This document shows, in pieces, positions 1 through 11,688 of a stretch of 64,000 bases of DNA. Within the stretch, counting starts at the first letter, position 1, and the number at the start of each line of letters is the position of its first letter. Source of the DNA: Cryptomeria japonica. Lineage: Eukaryota; Streptophyta; Pinopsida; Cupressales; Cupressaceae. Both the position numbers and the translations under genes were made by a program. Location of the stretch: the NCBI RefSeq assembly GCF_030272615.1, contig NC_081406.1, positions 117,994,847 to 118,058,846 on the forward strand, read 5' to 3'. The notes below the pieces were generated by a model. The model worked only from the letters and a program-made list of their open reading frames with translations, was not told where the DNA came from and did not search any database.

Positions 1-1340
1 ATTCTAATATTAATCTTATCTATTGTATATGAATTTTATAATGTAAATTTTATGAAAATGAGTTATTTTTCTTTATAAACATATCTTTACTACAGTAAAT
101 GTTTAATAAATTATTTATGATTATAAAAAATCAAATTTTTGTGATTCATTTATTTATAATAATAAATTATCAAATAATTTTACACTATAATAAAAATATT
201 CATATATATTAAATATTTTTTGATCTAACATTTATTAAATTTTTTTACATATATTTAATGTCGGAATTTTCTTAAGGTATCAAGAATAAGTTGAGTGTTA
301 ATTTTAAGAGCTCATTAAGAATCTTTTGAATTACAATAAATCTCTAATAATCAAAATCTAATTTTTAAGACCATTTAACTATGTCATAAAAAACAATCAC
401 TAATCAATTTACACTGAACTTTTCCAAAATTCAATAATTTTCTATGACAACCATTGTCACCACTATAAACAACATCCATCGCTATTATTAACTCTATCTC
501 AAAACTAAGGTGAAAAATCTTATAAACTTTAATCATTATATACTGCATCACACATCACTCCTATAATATTAAATATAGGATATCATGAGGCTCAACAATC
601 ACATGAACACTTCGAAAATTCAATGCCTCTACCAAAAAAAAAATGATTTGCTTTAGGGGAAGAGCACTAGTAGTTATTATAGATAACTTTGTGCACCTTA
701 AGCTCGCACACAATACATCAGATTTCAGTGATTTTATTTTTATTGTCTTTGTATGCAACTTGACTACTTATAACTATTGTTTTAGCTTCTCAGTAATAAA
801 CACTGTACGATCATTATACATAAAATATCAGAAAATAGTCATTTCAAAATATCATTGGAAACATATTTCCTATTATCCCATTATTTGTTCACTTTGACAA
901 TAATATCTAAAATAAAAAAAAAGATATCGATGAGGTCGTTATCCCTCCAATAGTATCTGATGGGTATGAGAAATAAATGTTATATAGGTGTCACATAAAG
1001 AAGATGGGGGAGAATCTCATCTCTTTGCCTGAGCCAATACGTACAAAAATGAAGTCAAGTCAAGGTGCAAGACTTCGTGGAAAATTGGAAATGCCCATTG
1101 CCGTGGCGACACAGCTTCATTGAATCAGTCATCATGATTTTGGACATTTGTGACGTAAGCACCACGGGTCCCACACTAGCGAAAGTTCCCCTGTTACAGC
1201 TTTCACACGGCAATGAACAACAACTATCCGCTTTTATGGAAGGAAAAAAATTACAACGAGCGGGACCCTGTGCTCTAGATTAGAGGGAAGCTTCCTGCAT
1301 TAGGAACTACTTTGAAAGGCAGGGCCGGCTAAAATTTTAG
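1..1340. repeat. Duplicated flank block A, copy 1 (paralogous to 17331-17880)
   Basis: AT-rich non-coding DNA. Two parts, about 1-330 and 980-1330, align by eye in the same order with 17331-17880. Shared landmarks include 'gttgagtgttaattttа'-like text near 290 and 17560, 'atgaagtcaagt'-like text near 1050 and 17640, and 'gaagcttcctg' near 1288 (17846). The middle (about 330-980) is not shared. Short open frames at 561-758, 643-897 and 1065-1283 have no recognisable domain. I read the block as flank of a duplicated RLK unit; the role is inferred from its spacing to RLK-1. Confidence 0.55.
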
Positions 1341-2690
1341 ACATATATATTTATATATATATATATATAAAATAGTTTTAAAGTAATATATATATATTTT
1401 AAATCAGATAGCTTTAAATTTATATGTCATATTTTTTAAATAGATTTATTTAAGATACATATATTAGTTAAATATGATTTTATGAAATTTGGGTAAAAAA
1501 TTAAATTCTAAATTTTATTAATATAACTATTCATATTAAAATTTTAATATGATTATTAATTTTTTGTTTGTGTGATATTAAATTTTAATTTAAAAAAAAA
1601 TCAAATTATTAGTTAGGAATATACAGTTGAATGATTAAAAAAAAGAGAATTAATTTTTTATCTTTAGGAATAATGTTGAAGAATTCAATATGATGTCAAA
1701 CTAAAATCTGTTTTTCTTCAAAAGGAAAAGGACTTTGTTTATGTGATAAATGTTTTCATATTATCATAGCCTTTAATTTCTAGATAGGTCAATCTCATCA
1801 CTATAGATCAGTTTGCATAACACAATTTTTTCATGCAACTTGGATATGATCTAGCAAATTGCTCATTTTTTCTCCTTAAATAACTGCCATCTCTATATTT
1901 TGCTAACTATTAAATGTTGGCAATATTTAAAAATGCATTGGGGAGATTGCTAGATCATGAAACTCATGTTCTAAGTATTTCCTAGAAAAAAGGTTAAGAT
2001 TCACAAGGTGTGTGCTCAAGATAAAATAATATAGGATAATTTATCTTTCTTCTAAATGTGATCAAGTTATGGCTTAAAATGTTATGTTGAGTTAAAAGGG
2101 TATAATAAATAAATAATTTAGCATACAAAAGAACTCTCCCTAGAGTCAAAGCTATTGTTTATCTTTCTTCTTAATGTGATCAAGTTATGGCTTAAAAAGT
2201 TATGTTGCTTAAAATATTTATGTATAATTTAGCATACAAAAGAACTCTCCCTAGTCTCATAATGGAGATAGATGATTGTGTACCAATTCAATAGATCTAA
2301 ATAAATCTTTTATAAAGCATCACTGCTCACTTCCTTCAATGGAGAAAATAGTACAAATAATGGTTGGATCAGAAATATAATCCTTGCTAGATGGATTCTT
2401 CAATTATAATCAAGTTTAGGTGAAGGAAGAAGACTCTTACAAGATATACTTTTCCACTAAATGAGGGACATTCACCTATGTAAAAACCATCATTCAAATT
2501 ATTAAATTTAAGAGCTATTTTCCAACATGCAATAAATATGACATTAGAGAGTTGATAAATAAATTATTTTTTATTTATCTTGATGATCTAGATGAACATC
2601 ATTATCCAAATAAAAATAATTTTTAAAAACATTTGGAGGAGGTATTCCAAAAAAGCCAAGAATTTGGGATTTCTTCAAATCCTATTAAAT
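1341..2690. other. AT-rich intergenic DNA, no gene seen
   Basis: Low-complexity AT-rich sequence with a TA-rich run near 1345-1370. No convincing reading frame, RNA gene or element boundary was found apart from the short tandem duplication at 2040-2254. Confidence 0.6.
2040..2254. repeat. Tandem duplication, about 100-bp unit x2
   Basis: The segment 2040-2143 recurs at 2158-2254. Both copies begin 'tttatctttcttct' and end 'gaactctccctag', with small indels in the AT-rich middle. Confidence 0.85.
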
Positions 2691-2699
2691 GCCAAGAAT

Positions 2700-3523
2700 T
2701 TGACAAGATGAGAAGATGACTTTGGCAGGGAAATGCCCCTAACACATCTTGCAGAGATCACAAAAGCAAGAAGCTAACCAAAACCCTCAGCAGCTAAAAC
2801 ATACAAGGAAGGGTCCAAAGGGCAATCTTGGTGAATGGACTTAAACAAGCCAACAACCAAAGATTACAACCCATTGATAGTAATGCAAGTAGAAGCATCT
2901 CCAAAAAGAATTTGCATAGATTGAATGAAGACAGGAAAAAAACTGAAAGCTTTGAGCATCACAAGAATAAAGGGTCATTCAATGTGGTCATAAGCCTTAG
3001 AAAAATGATTTTTAAAAAAAATGGTATTTTGTTTAGAGCAGCGAGCTCATTCCATGGATTCCCAAACAACAATGATGTTATCTAGGATAAACTTGGATTT
3101 AATGAAAACAATTTTCTCAAGACGAACAATCTGTGGGAGGAGATGGTGAATCTTGAGAGCCAAGGCCTTGGCAATGATTTTGTAAGAGACATTGAGAAAA
3201 GTAATGGGGTACTAGTTGCAAATATCTTCCAGATCTCCTACCTTAGGTATGAATTTTATGTTTCCCTTGCTGATAAGCTAGCCAAGAGATCTCGAATGGA
3301 AAACTTCTAGGTAAAATTTGTGAAGGTCAGATCTAGCATAGGGCCATAAGGCCTTATAAAATTTGCAAGGGAAGCCATCACAACTAGGAAATTTATCATC
3401 TAACATGGAAAACATGGCAGACATCAAAACATCAATGCCAACATCAAATGTTGGTTTGAAGTTGGTCGTGGCCATAAGAAAGGTAAAATGTACTATAATT
3501 ATTGTGGTATTATGCAAGACCAA
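2700..3523 (-). pseudogene. L1-type LINE reverse transcriptase fragment
   Basis: Conceptual translation of the minus strand gives consecutive plant L1 reverse-transcriptase signatures: DGFPCKFYKALWP and LHKFYLEVFHSRSLG (about 3280-3390), then GNIKFIPKVGDLEDI, YPITFLNVSYKIIAKALAL and FILDNIIV (about 3070-3270), and in other frames DHIEWPFILVMLKAF and SIHQDCPLDPSLYVLAAEGF (about 2720-3000). The frame is broken by several stops and shifts, and no complete ORF, endonuclease or RNase H survives. It once copied element RNA at a nicked target site; it is now a dead fragment. The 5' side is lost near 3523, only 80 bp before the small LTR element at 3610. Confidence 0.8.
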
Positions 3524-3609
3524 TGGAAATAATCACTATGCAGAGAAAAAACAAGAAACCCTAATAGAGTAAAATGGCATATGTCCTTTTAGCCAAAGAA
3601 ATACTACTA

Positions 3610-3794
3610 TGTTAGGAATAATGAATAAACTAAACCATGTGTCTTAGTTGACTAGGCCACATATCTTATTTGTGTTGCAAGATTCACTATTATATGATTT
3701 AATTTAGGAAATTGTTGAGTCAATCGTGAAAGTTGTTATGTTAACTTTTGCAGTTTAATGTCAATCACATTTTTCAATTCTTTATTTTTTATCA
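3610..3794 (+). repeat. Left LTR of the small non-coding element
   Basis: TG...CA-bounded 185-bp repeat, preceded by TACTA and followed at once by the tRNA-Met-type primer-binding site. Confidence 0.88.
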
Positions 3795-3806
3795 TGGTAT
3801 CAAAGC
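3795..3806 (+). other. Primer-binding site of the small LTR element
   Basis: TGGTATCAAAGC directly after the LTR end. It is one base off the common plant copia form TGGTATCAGAGC, which is complementary to the initiator tRNA-Met 3' end. Confidence 0.85.
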
Positions 3807-4999
3807 AGGTTTGGGCATAACTCCCTCACAAGAGAGCTCGGGATAATGAGAGTGTGGTCTTCTGTGTGAGTGTTGGATTAGGTTTTTTTAAATTTAATAG
3901 GAGATTACTAGTGATGAAAAAAGACAGTGAAAGATTTCAGAAAGAGTCCCTAAGTGCAACCACTGAGTTTGAAGACAATGAAAGTGCAAAAACTATCTTT
4001 GTAGTCCATGAAGAAGAATAGTAGATTAGTATGTTTGTGAAGTTGTTGCAAAGATAAGTTTGTTGGCAAATGTGAACATTAATTTTATGCCTATAATCTA
4101 TACACTATTCTAGCATAAGGTTACTAATTCAAGTTCAATTTGTTGATTTGCACTAAAATGTGGTGACTGTTTTTCCTTCTAGCTCTCCAAGATTTTTGTC
4201 ATGTAACCTAGGCATTTAGAAGAGTTGGTGCAAAATTTTTCCTTAGTGCTATTTTTTGTGATGGGGTTGCCCTCTGTTATAGCTGGTTCATTGGATCCCT
4301 CATTGCATTTTTTTGGATGCACTAAGTTGTGGATCTGTTAATTGTGTTTAATTTATGCATTGTGAATTTCACATTTTTCTTTGGAGTATTACGGATTTAT
4401 GTATGAAAGAAATGTTTCTTAGTTGAGTATTTGTTGTATGGACTCATTGTATGTGCTATGAATACTCCATTATGTGAGAGAGGCCTGATTGTAAGTTGTA
4501 ATCTTACCATTAATGATTGCATCAAAAGGTTCTTGAAGAACCTATGTGATCAATTTAATAAATGCATTATAAATGTCACAGAAATATAAGTTACTTATTG
4601 GAAGTGCCAAGGATGAGAATAGGAAAGTGTAAAGAATGCCGAGTGAAGGAATACGTAAGCAATGGTTATGAGTCATGCCATTGATCTATGCAAGAGGTGA
4701 TTGAAGGTGAGGTGTTATGAGATGACCTCACCCATATTTGAAAATATGGTTTACATATAGAAGATTTTTATGAATGAGGTAGACAATGTTATAAGAAATG
4801 CAACATAAAATGAGACCCTTCCAGTTGATTATTAGAAGTCAACAAAGAAATGGTTGTCAAGTTAAAGCCCAATTTTGTTTAACATTGGTATAGATCCTTC
4901 AATAGTGTGAAATGACTGTTAGCAAGAACAATTGTGCAAATGAAAGTGATATATTGTAATCTTAATGAAAATTAGTGTATTTTATTGATTAATGGAGAA

Positions 5000-5200
5000 T
5001 GTTAGGAATAATGAATAAACTAAACTATGCATCTCAGTCAATTAGGCCACATGTCTCAATTGTGTTGCAAGATCCACTATTATAGGAAATAATTTAGAAA
5101 AAATTTGAGTCAATTGTTAATCCACAATAACAATTATGAATTGTAACTTTAAAAATTTAATATCAACCACATTTTCAGTTTTTTGTTTTGTTTTTTATCA
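5000..5200 (+). repeat. Right LTR of the small non-coding element
   Basis: 201-bp copy of 3610-3794 with internal indels, followed by the TSD copy TACTA at 5201-5205. Confidence 0.88.
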
Positions 5201-5205
5201 TACTA

Positions 5206-5570
5206 ATGTATGACTTCTTCTTTTTTCTTCATAGCAACTATAAATTGAATTTTAAAATTGAAAGAGATTTGTTTTAATAGAATATAAACAAAATAAAGTA
5301 ATTCATCTCAGTAATATTTACATAATTATAATATACATTGTCAAAATTAACTATTATATATATTTGTTGAAATTCATCACCCTTACAAATTTTCAATAAA
5401 CATCATGTTAATCCAAATCGCATATAAATTATTTGCCAAGGCTTCACTGGTTATGTTCTTTTCACTAGTCATGTGAGACAATTTTGAATTCTTCAACAGT
5501 AAATTGTAATGAAATGATTTGAATATTGACTAGTAAATCCCGTCACAAGTTAATTTTCCAAATGTGTGAT
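5206..5570. other. 3' flank of RLK-1 (paralogous to 52940-53047)
   Basis: AT-rich non-coding sequence. From about 5440 it aligns with 52940-53047, the sequence just beyond the RLK-3 stop codon; shared text includes 'catttgaatattgact' versus 'gatttgaatattgact'. It shows that the two kinase loci are paralogous beyond their coding ends. Confidence 0.6.
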
Positions 5571-5666
5571 CTATGATGCCATTTTGATTTCAATGGAGGA
5601 CAATTCTTCACAGCCAGTAATTGGTGCGGGTGGCGGGCGAGCGGTAAACGGACTCAGAAGATTTGG

Positions 5667-6319
5667 TGTTAGTTTGTTAGTTTGTTAGCTTGGATAGCCG
5701 TTTGTCCATTTGCTAAATAATTGGTAAATAATTGTTTGCTAACAAATGTAGTTAGAGTTCAAACAATTCTTATTAATTATTTGACTCTTTTTAGGAACTT
5801 CTAGCAACCAATTTGGTTAGGGTTGTTTAGTTGTTTTTAATCTTAGCCGTTGATTGAGAATTAATGTTGGCCATTGGTTTTCCAATGAGAGTAGTATATA
5901 AGGGGGTCAAGGGCCATTTGGAAAACAATGAATGAATGAATGAATGAATGGTGTGAAGAACTTGCAGTGTTAGCAAGTAGTCTTGCAGTGTTAGCAAGGG
6001 CGCAGTGATAGCGCTGGGATAGTAGCTGGGTGGAATCTCAATAGGAGAAATTGGGAGGTCATCGAAGCTCTGCCAGTAACAGGCAAGTAGTATTTGTATC
6101 TCTTGATTTGCTGTAGTTAATATATATTCCTCATCTATAGTACTGGTTTTCCCTTCAAGGTTTTTCCAGGGACAATTGTTCGAAAATATTGTGTTCATTG
6201 TGTTGCGCATTTATATGAGTTTGTGAAATTACAGTTGTGTTATTTTCCAATATTTGTTGCTCAAATAATCTATCAAAGATAGGAGGATAATAATCAGTAA
6301 TTGTAATAGATTTTTCACA
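5667..6319 (+). repeat. Copia-1 5' LTR
   Basis: 653-bp LTR, TG...CA. It contains a 'gtatataaggggg' TATA-like sequence near 5893 and a short (GAAT)n run near 5930-5948. This is the promoter copy for the element. Confidence 0.93.
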
Positions 6320-6331
6320 TGGTATTAGAGC
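6320..6331 (+). other. Copia-1 primer-binding site
   Basis: TGGTATTAGAGC directly after the 5' LTR; one mismatch to the plant initiator tRNA-Met site TGGTATCAGAGC. Confidence 0.9.
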
Positions 6332-6432
6332 TAAGTTAAGGGTAGAAGAGATTTACCCTAGATGAAGGAAACTGAGGGTTTATAAAACCTAATTTAACCT
6401 CTTTAGAATTTTTATTTGTTTTAACCTTTTAA

Positions 6433-9400
6433 ATGGCCTTAGTTGGTTTAAGAGATCAGGACAGATTGGATGGAGCCTCTAATTTTGGTGTCTGGAAAGC
6501 CAAAATTTCTTTATTGCTAGAAGAGAATGGTATCAAGCAATATGTTACCACTGTTGTGACTATACCTACAGATGCAACACATCTTGTAGCATACAAGAAG
6601 GATGATTCCAAGGTGAGGAGGCTAATCCTTGATGGTGTCAAGGACCATATAGTTCCACATATTGCTGAGTTAGATACTACAAAGAAGATGTGGGATGCCA
6701 TTTTGAATCTGTACTAGAATGCTACCACTAATCGGAAGTTGATTCTCAGAGAAAAGCTAAGGAATACTCAAATGAATAAGGGAGAAGACGTGATGAGTTA
6801 CCTCACTAGACTCAGACTTTTCAAGGATGAGTTAGCAGCTATTGGAGATAAACCAAGTGATGATGAGCTGGTACAGATAGCCCTAAATGGGTTTTCTAAG
6901 CAATGGGATGTCTTTGTTCAAGTTGTTAATGGACGAGATACCTTACCAAGTTGGGATCAACTTTGGAGTGACTTCACTCAGGAGGAGCTTAGACTAAGCC
7001 TTGCCAATGGAGCCAATAATAAGAGTCAGAAAAGTGAGGCAGAATAGGAGAACGTTGCCCTAGAGGGTAAAGGAAAAGCAAAGAAGGGGTCCAGCAAAGG
7101 ATCAAATCCACAAGGTGAGAAGAAGAAGAAAGACTTGTTGAAGATCAAGTCCTACGATTGTCACAAGTTTGGCCACTATATCAGTGATTTCCGAGAAAGG
7201 AAGAAGAATGACAAGAAAGGCAAGAAGCAAGTTGCAGCTTTAGCAAGTGCAGATGAGCTCTCAAATAGAATGGAAGATGAGTTTGCACTCATAGCGTGTA
7301 TGGTTAGCTCAACCTCATAGAGTGTTTGGTGCATAGATAGTGGGGCATCATTTCATATGAGAGGAGTTAGAGAATACTTCTCCAGTTATAAGGAGGAGAG
7401 CACCAGAATCCAGACCTCTATGGGAAACATGTCCAAACTCAACTCAGTTGGGAAAGGGACTGTTCAGTTTCAGAGGGAGATTGGTAAGATGAATCCTCTT
7501 CATGATGTGTTGCATGTTCTAGGCTTAAGGATGAATTTGATTTTTGTATCTATCCTTCAGGACAAAGGGTACAATGTACTCTTTAGAGGGGCACATGTAT
7601 TGATTAAGCATAAGGATTGGAAATCACCCATAGCTATTGGAGTTAGGAGTGGTCGACTTTATAGGTTGCAGTTTGATATTCCTAAGGCACTCATGAGTAG
7701 CAGTAATCCTAGAGATCTTGGAGAGCTATGGCATAGGAGGATGGGCCATATACATCATGGAGCACTTAAATTGCTTCATGAGACTGTGACAGGTGTTCCA
7801 GAGGTGAGCACAGAGCATGATGATGTATGTAAGGGATGTGTATTGTGGAAGTTTGTGAAAGCAACTTTTCCAAGGAGTGACACTAGAGCCAAGGGTGTTC
7901 TTGATCTAGTACATTCAGATGTATGTGGACCAATGTCGACAAAATCTCTCAGAGGGTATGAGTACACTTTTATCGATGATTTCTCCAAGAAGACCTAGAT
8001 ATACTTCTTGAAGACCAAGGATGAGGTTTTCAGTCACTTCCAAGAGTTCAAGGCTCTTGTGGAGAACTCGCAGGAAGGAAGATAAAGGTTCTTTGGTCAG
8101 ACAATGGAGGCAAGTACAAAGGGAATGAATTCCAAGAGTTTTGTACCAGGGAAGGAATCAAGAGAGAGTGGACTATTCCTTACAACCCGCAACAGAATGG
8201 GGTTGCTGAGAGGAAGAATCACTTCATATCAGAGGTAGAAAGGGCTATGCTACATGATCAGGACCTACCCCATTACTTATGGGTAGAAGCATGTAGTATG
8301 ACAGTATACATACAAAACAGGGTTCCACATAAGGTGCTAGGGAAGATGACACTAAAGGAAGCATTCACTGGGAAGAAGCCAGATGTTAGTCACTTCAAGA
8401 TCTTTGGGAGTTTGGCATATTGTCACATTCCAATGGATACACGTACCAAGTTAGATCAGATTGCAGAAAGAGGGTACTTTGTGGGGTACAGTGAAACCTC
8501 AAAGGCATATCGAATATTCATTCCAGGGACCAAGCGGATTATTGTTTGACTTGATGTCAAGTTCATGGAGGACAAGGCATTTAGAAGGTCTAGAGATTTG
8601 CTAGCAGATGATCAGAGTGAGCAGCCAACACAAGCTCCAAGGATCACTCAACCAAATCAATGTTAGCAAAGCTCTAGTACAGTTACTAGTACAAGCATAG
8701 GCTCAAGAGGTGAGAGTTCTCAGAGTATGGAGCAACAGGTGCAAGAAGAGATGCATCAAGAAGACATGGAGGTTGATATTTCATCTTCTACAGTTGGCAG
8801 CAACAACTGTAAGGTTCAGCAGACACAAAGAGATACTCAGGAGTTAGTGGGTACTCCTAGGAGGAGTAGTAGACAACGGAAACAACTAGCCAAGTTTAAT
8901 GACTATGTTGCATTAGTTAGTCAGTTGGTAGATAGTGAACCTTCTAGCTATCAGGAGGTTGCACAACATCAAGTGTGGCAAGATGCTATGGTTGAGGAGT
9001 ATACTTCAATTATGCAGAATGATGTTTGGGAGGTAGTGCCTAGACCAACAGATAGGGTTGTGGTTGGATCACATTGGATCTATAAGATCAAGCACAGTGC
9101 AGATGGTAGAATCGAGAAATAAAAGGCAAGGTTTGTGGCAAAAGGGTTCTCTCAGAAGGAGGGAATAGGCTATGAGGAGACATTTGATCCAGTTGCCAGG
9201 TATACTTCTATACGAGCTATAATCTCAATTTCAACACAAATTGGATGGCAGATGCATCAAATGGATGTCAAGACAGCGTTCCTCAATGGTGAGTTGAAAG
9301 AGGAGGTATACATAGAACAACCAGAAGGCTTTGTAGCACACAGCAAAGAGACCCACATGTGTAGATTAAAGAGAGCTTTGTAAGGACTCAAGCAGGCTCC

Positions 9401-10440
9401 CAGAGCGTGGTATGAATGAATTGATAGTTACTTGCAGGAAATGGGCTTTGTGAAGAGAGAGGCGGATGCTAATCTCTACTACTTGGTGGTTCGGGGTGAG
9501 ATTGTCATTCTTGTTCTATATGTGGATGACTTGCTTCTAATAGGTTCACTAGGGCTCATAGAAGAGTGGAAGAGGGACCTTGCAGTAGAGTTCAAGATGA
9601 AGGATTTGGGACTTATGCACCACTTTCTAGGCATGGAGATATGGCAGATAGATGGAGAGATTTTCCTTGGACAAGGGAAATATTGCATTGAAACCTTGAA
9701 AAGATTCAGGATGGAAGATTGCAAAGCCATGTCTACACCTATGATCATGAATTGGAGGAAGGTAGACACATCCAAGGAGAAGGATGTAGATCCCACCTTA
9801 TATAGGCAGTTGATTGGTTCTCTCATGTATTTTGTCAACACCAGGCCAGATATAGCTTTTGTAGTTAACTCTCTTAGTTAGTTCATGGTTGAACCAAAGG
9901 GAGTGCATTAGATAGCGACAAAGCATGTGCTACATTATTTGCGAGGTACAATCGAGTATGGGATTAGATATGCTCAAGGTGAAGGAATCATGTTGATGGG
10001 CTATACTGATGCAGATCGGGCAGGGAGTACAACAGACAAGAGAAGCACTTCAGGGTGTTGTTTTAGTTTGGGATCAAGAATTGTCTCTTGGTTCAGTAGG
10101 AAGCAGAATTCTGTGGCTCTGAGTTCAACAGAGTTAGAATACATAGCAGCTAGCATGGCAACATGTGAAGCTATATGGCTTCGAAAGTTTCTAGTAGCCT
10201 TGTTTGGTCAGAAGGTTGAGACTACAGTGATACACTGCAACAATCAGAGTTGCATTAAGTTGAATAAGAATCCGGTGTTTCATGATAGGTCAAAACATAT
10301 AGACATCAGGTATCACTTCATCAGAGATTGTGTACAACGTGGAGTTGTTTAGCTACAGTTTATACCTACAGATCAGCAGGTAGATGACATTCTGAAAAAG
10401 GCATTAGGGAAGGCGAAATTCATCTTCTTCAGAGAGAAGT
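6433..10440 (+). pseudogene. Copia-1 gag-pol polyprotein remnant
   Basis: One reading frame from Met 6433 covers gag (LDGASNFGVWKAKI; SYLTRLRLFKDELAAIGD), a zinc knuckle that has lost two metal ligands (SYDCHKFGHYISDF), protease (CIDSGASFHM, about 7330), GAG-pre-integrase (LWHRRMGHIHHGAL) and the integrase start (LVHSDVCGPM, about 7912). The frame shifts by one base near 8068 and continues to 10440 with integrase C-terminus, reverse transcriptase ([30 protein letters not shown]) and RNase H (GYTDADRAGST; SVALSSTELEYIAAS). Nonsense codons end sub-frames near 6715, 7045, 7318, 7996, 8547, 9119, 9381, 9879, 9909 and 10350. The product would form the capsid and the cDNA synthesis/integration enzymes; it cannot be made now. 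Confidence 0.95.
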
Positions 10441-10478
10441 TGGGTGTCATGCAGAACAGCTTCGTCGCTAAGAGGGAG

Positions 10479-11116
10479 TGTTAGTTTGTTAGCTTGGACA
10501 GTTGTTTGTCCATTTGCTACATAATTAGTAAATAATTGTTTGCTAACAAATGTAGTTAGAGTTCAAACAATTCTTATTAATTATTTGACTCTTTTTAGAA
10601 ACTTCTAGAAACCAATTTGGTTAGGGTTGTTTAGTTGTTTTTAATCTTAGCCGTTGATTGAGAATTAATCCCAGCCATTGGTTTTCCAATGAGAGTAGTA
10701 TATAAGGGGGTTAGGGGGCATTTGGAAAACAAAGAATGAATGAATGAATGGTGTGAAGAACTTGTAGTGTTAGCAAGTAGTCTTGCAGTGTTAGCAAGGG
10801 TGCAGTGATAGCGCTGGGATAGTAGCGGGGTGGAATCTCAATAGGAGAAATTGGGAGGTCGTTGAAGCTCTGCCAGTAACAGGCAAGAAGTATTTGTATC
10901 TCTTGATTTGCTATAGTTAATATATATTCATTTGCAGTACTGATTTTCCCTTCAGGGTTTTTCTAGGGACAATTGTTCGAAAATATTGTGTTCATTGTGT
11001 TGCGCATTTATATGAGTTTGTGAAATTACAGTTGTGTTATTTTCCAATATTTGTTGCTCAAATAATCTATCAAAGATAGGAGGATAATAATCAATAATTG
11101 TAATAGATTTTTCACA
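10479..11116 (+). repeat. Copia-1 3' LTR
   Basis: 638-bp LTR preceded by AGAGGGAG and followed by the TSD TTTGG. It is nearly the same length as the inverted copy at 11689-12328. Confidence 0.93.
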
Positions 11117-11688
11117 TTTGGGATGTTGTCAACATCTCCTTCCAACATGTGAATCACTCTCATCATTGACGGTCTATCCGTCTAATTGTACTGAGTTCGC
11201 CACCACCCACATTTTGTTTGACTCCTTGCTTTTGCCTCCTTGGCATCGCTCAATTCTCTTTCCATTATCCTTAGTTCTCCTTTCTCCACCAATTTGATTG
11301 CCCAGTCTGGAAAGTAGAATTAGTTTGAATGGCTGACCTGCATGTCAATGTTCTTTCTTCCTCCAACCATCTCCAATAGCATCATGCCAAAAGTGTAAAC
11401 ATCTGACTTGTCCATCATAGGTCCTAAACTTCTAGACCACACCTCTTGTGCAACATATCCCGATGTCCCCCTTGTTGCCATCATTGATACGTCTTCGTCT
11501 CTCCTTCTAGACAATCTGGCTAGGCCAAAATCAGCAACTTTGGCTGTAAAGTCCTCGTCCAATAATATATTGTGTGTTTTTATGTGGAAGTGAATGATGC
11601 AACAATGACACTCATTGTGATATGCAATTCCATGAGCAACCCTCAAAGCAATTGAATATAGTTCATCTCAATTAAGAATATGACCTCC

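Larger units (their letters stand above)
3610..5200 (+). mobile_element. Small non-coding LTR retrotransposon (TRIM/LARD-like), TSD TACTA
   Basis: Direct repeats at 3610-3794 (185 bp) and 5000-5200 (201 bp) both begin TGTTAGGAATAATG and end TTTTTATCA. The element is flanked by a 5-bp target-site duplication TACTA (3605-3609 and 5201-5205). A primer-binding site TGGTATCAAAGC follows the left LTR directly (3795-3806), and a purine-rich tract AATGGAGAA precedes the right LTR. The 1.2-kb interior has no ORF of 60 codons or more and no retroviral motif, so the element depends on enzymes from an autonomous relative. The LTRs look about 80% identical by eye, so the insertion is old. It is larger than a classic TRIM, so a small LARD is an equal reading. 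Confidence 0.9.
5667..11116 (+). mobile_element. Copia-1: near full-length Ty1/copia retrotransposon, TSD TTTGG
   Basis: LTRs at 5667-6319 and 10479-11116 start TGTTAGTTTG and end TTTTTCACA. The 5-bp TSD TTTGG lies at 5662-5666 and 11117-11121. The primer-binding site is at 6320-6331 and the polypurine tract AGAGGGAG at 10471-10478. The interior runs gag, protease, integrase, reverse transcriptase, RNase H, the Ty1/copia order. The LTRs differ by roughly 25-30 substitutions by eye (about 4-5%) plus an extra 8-bp TTTGTTAG unit in the left copy. It sits inside RLK-1, transcribed against the kinase. Nonsense codons and one frameshift make it non-autonomous now. Confidence 0.96.

Noticed and set aside
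9479-9841. Minus-strand frame of 120 codons
   Set aside because: Antisense shadow of copia-1 reverse transcriptase; the same shadow occurs at 12966-13187 opposite copia-2.
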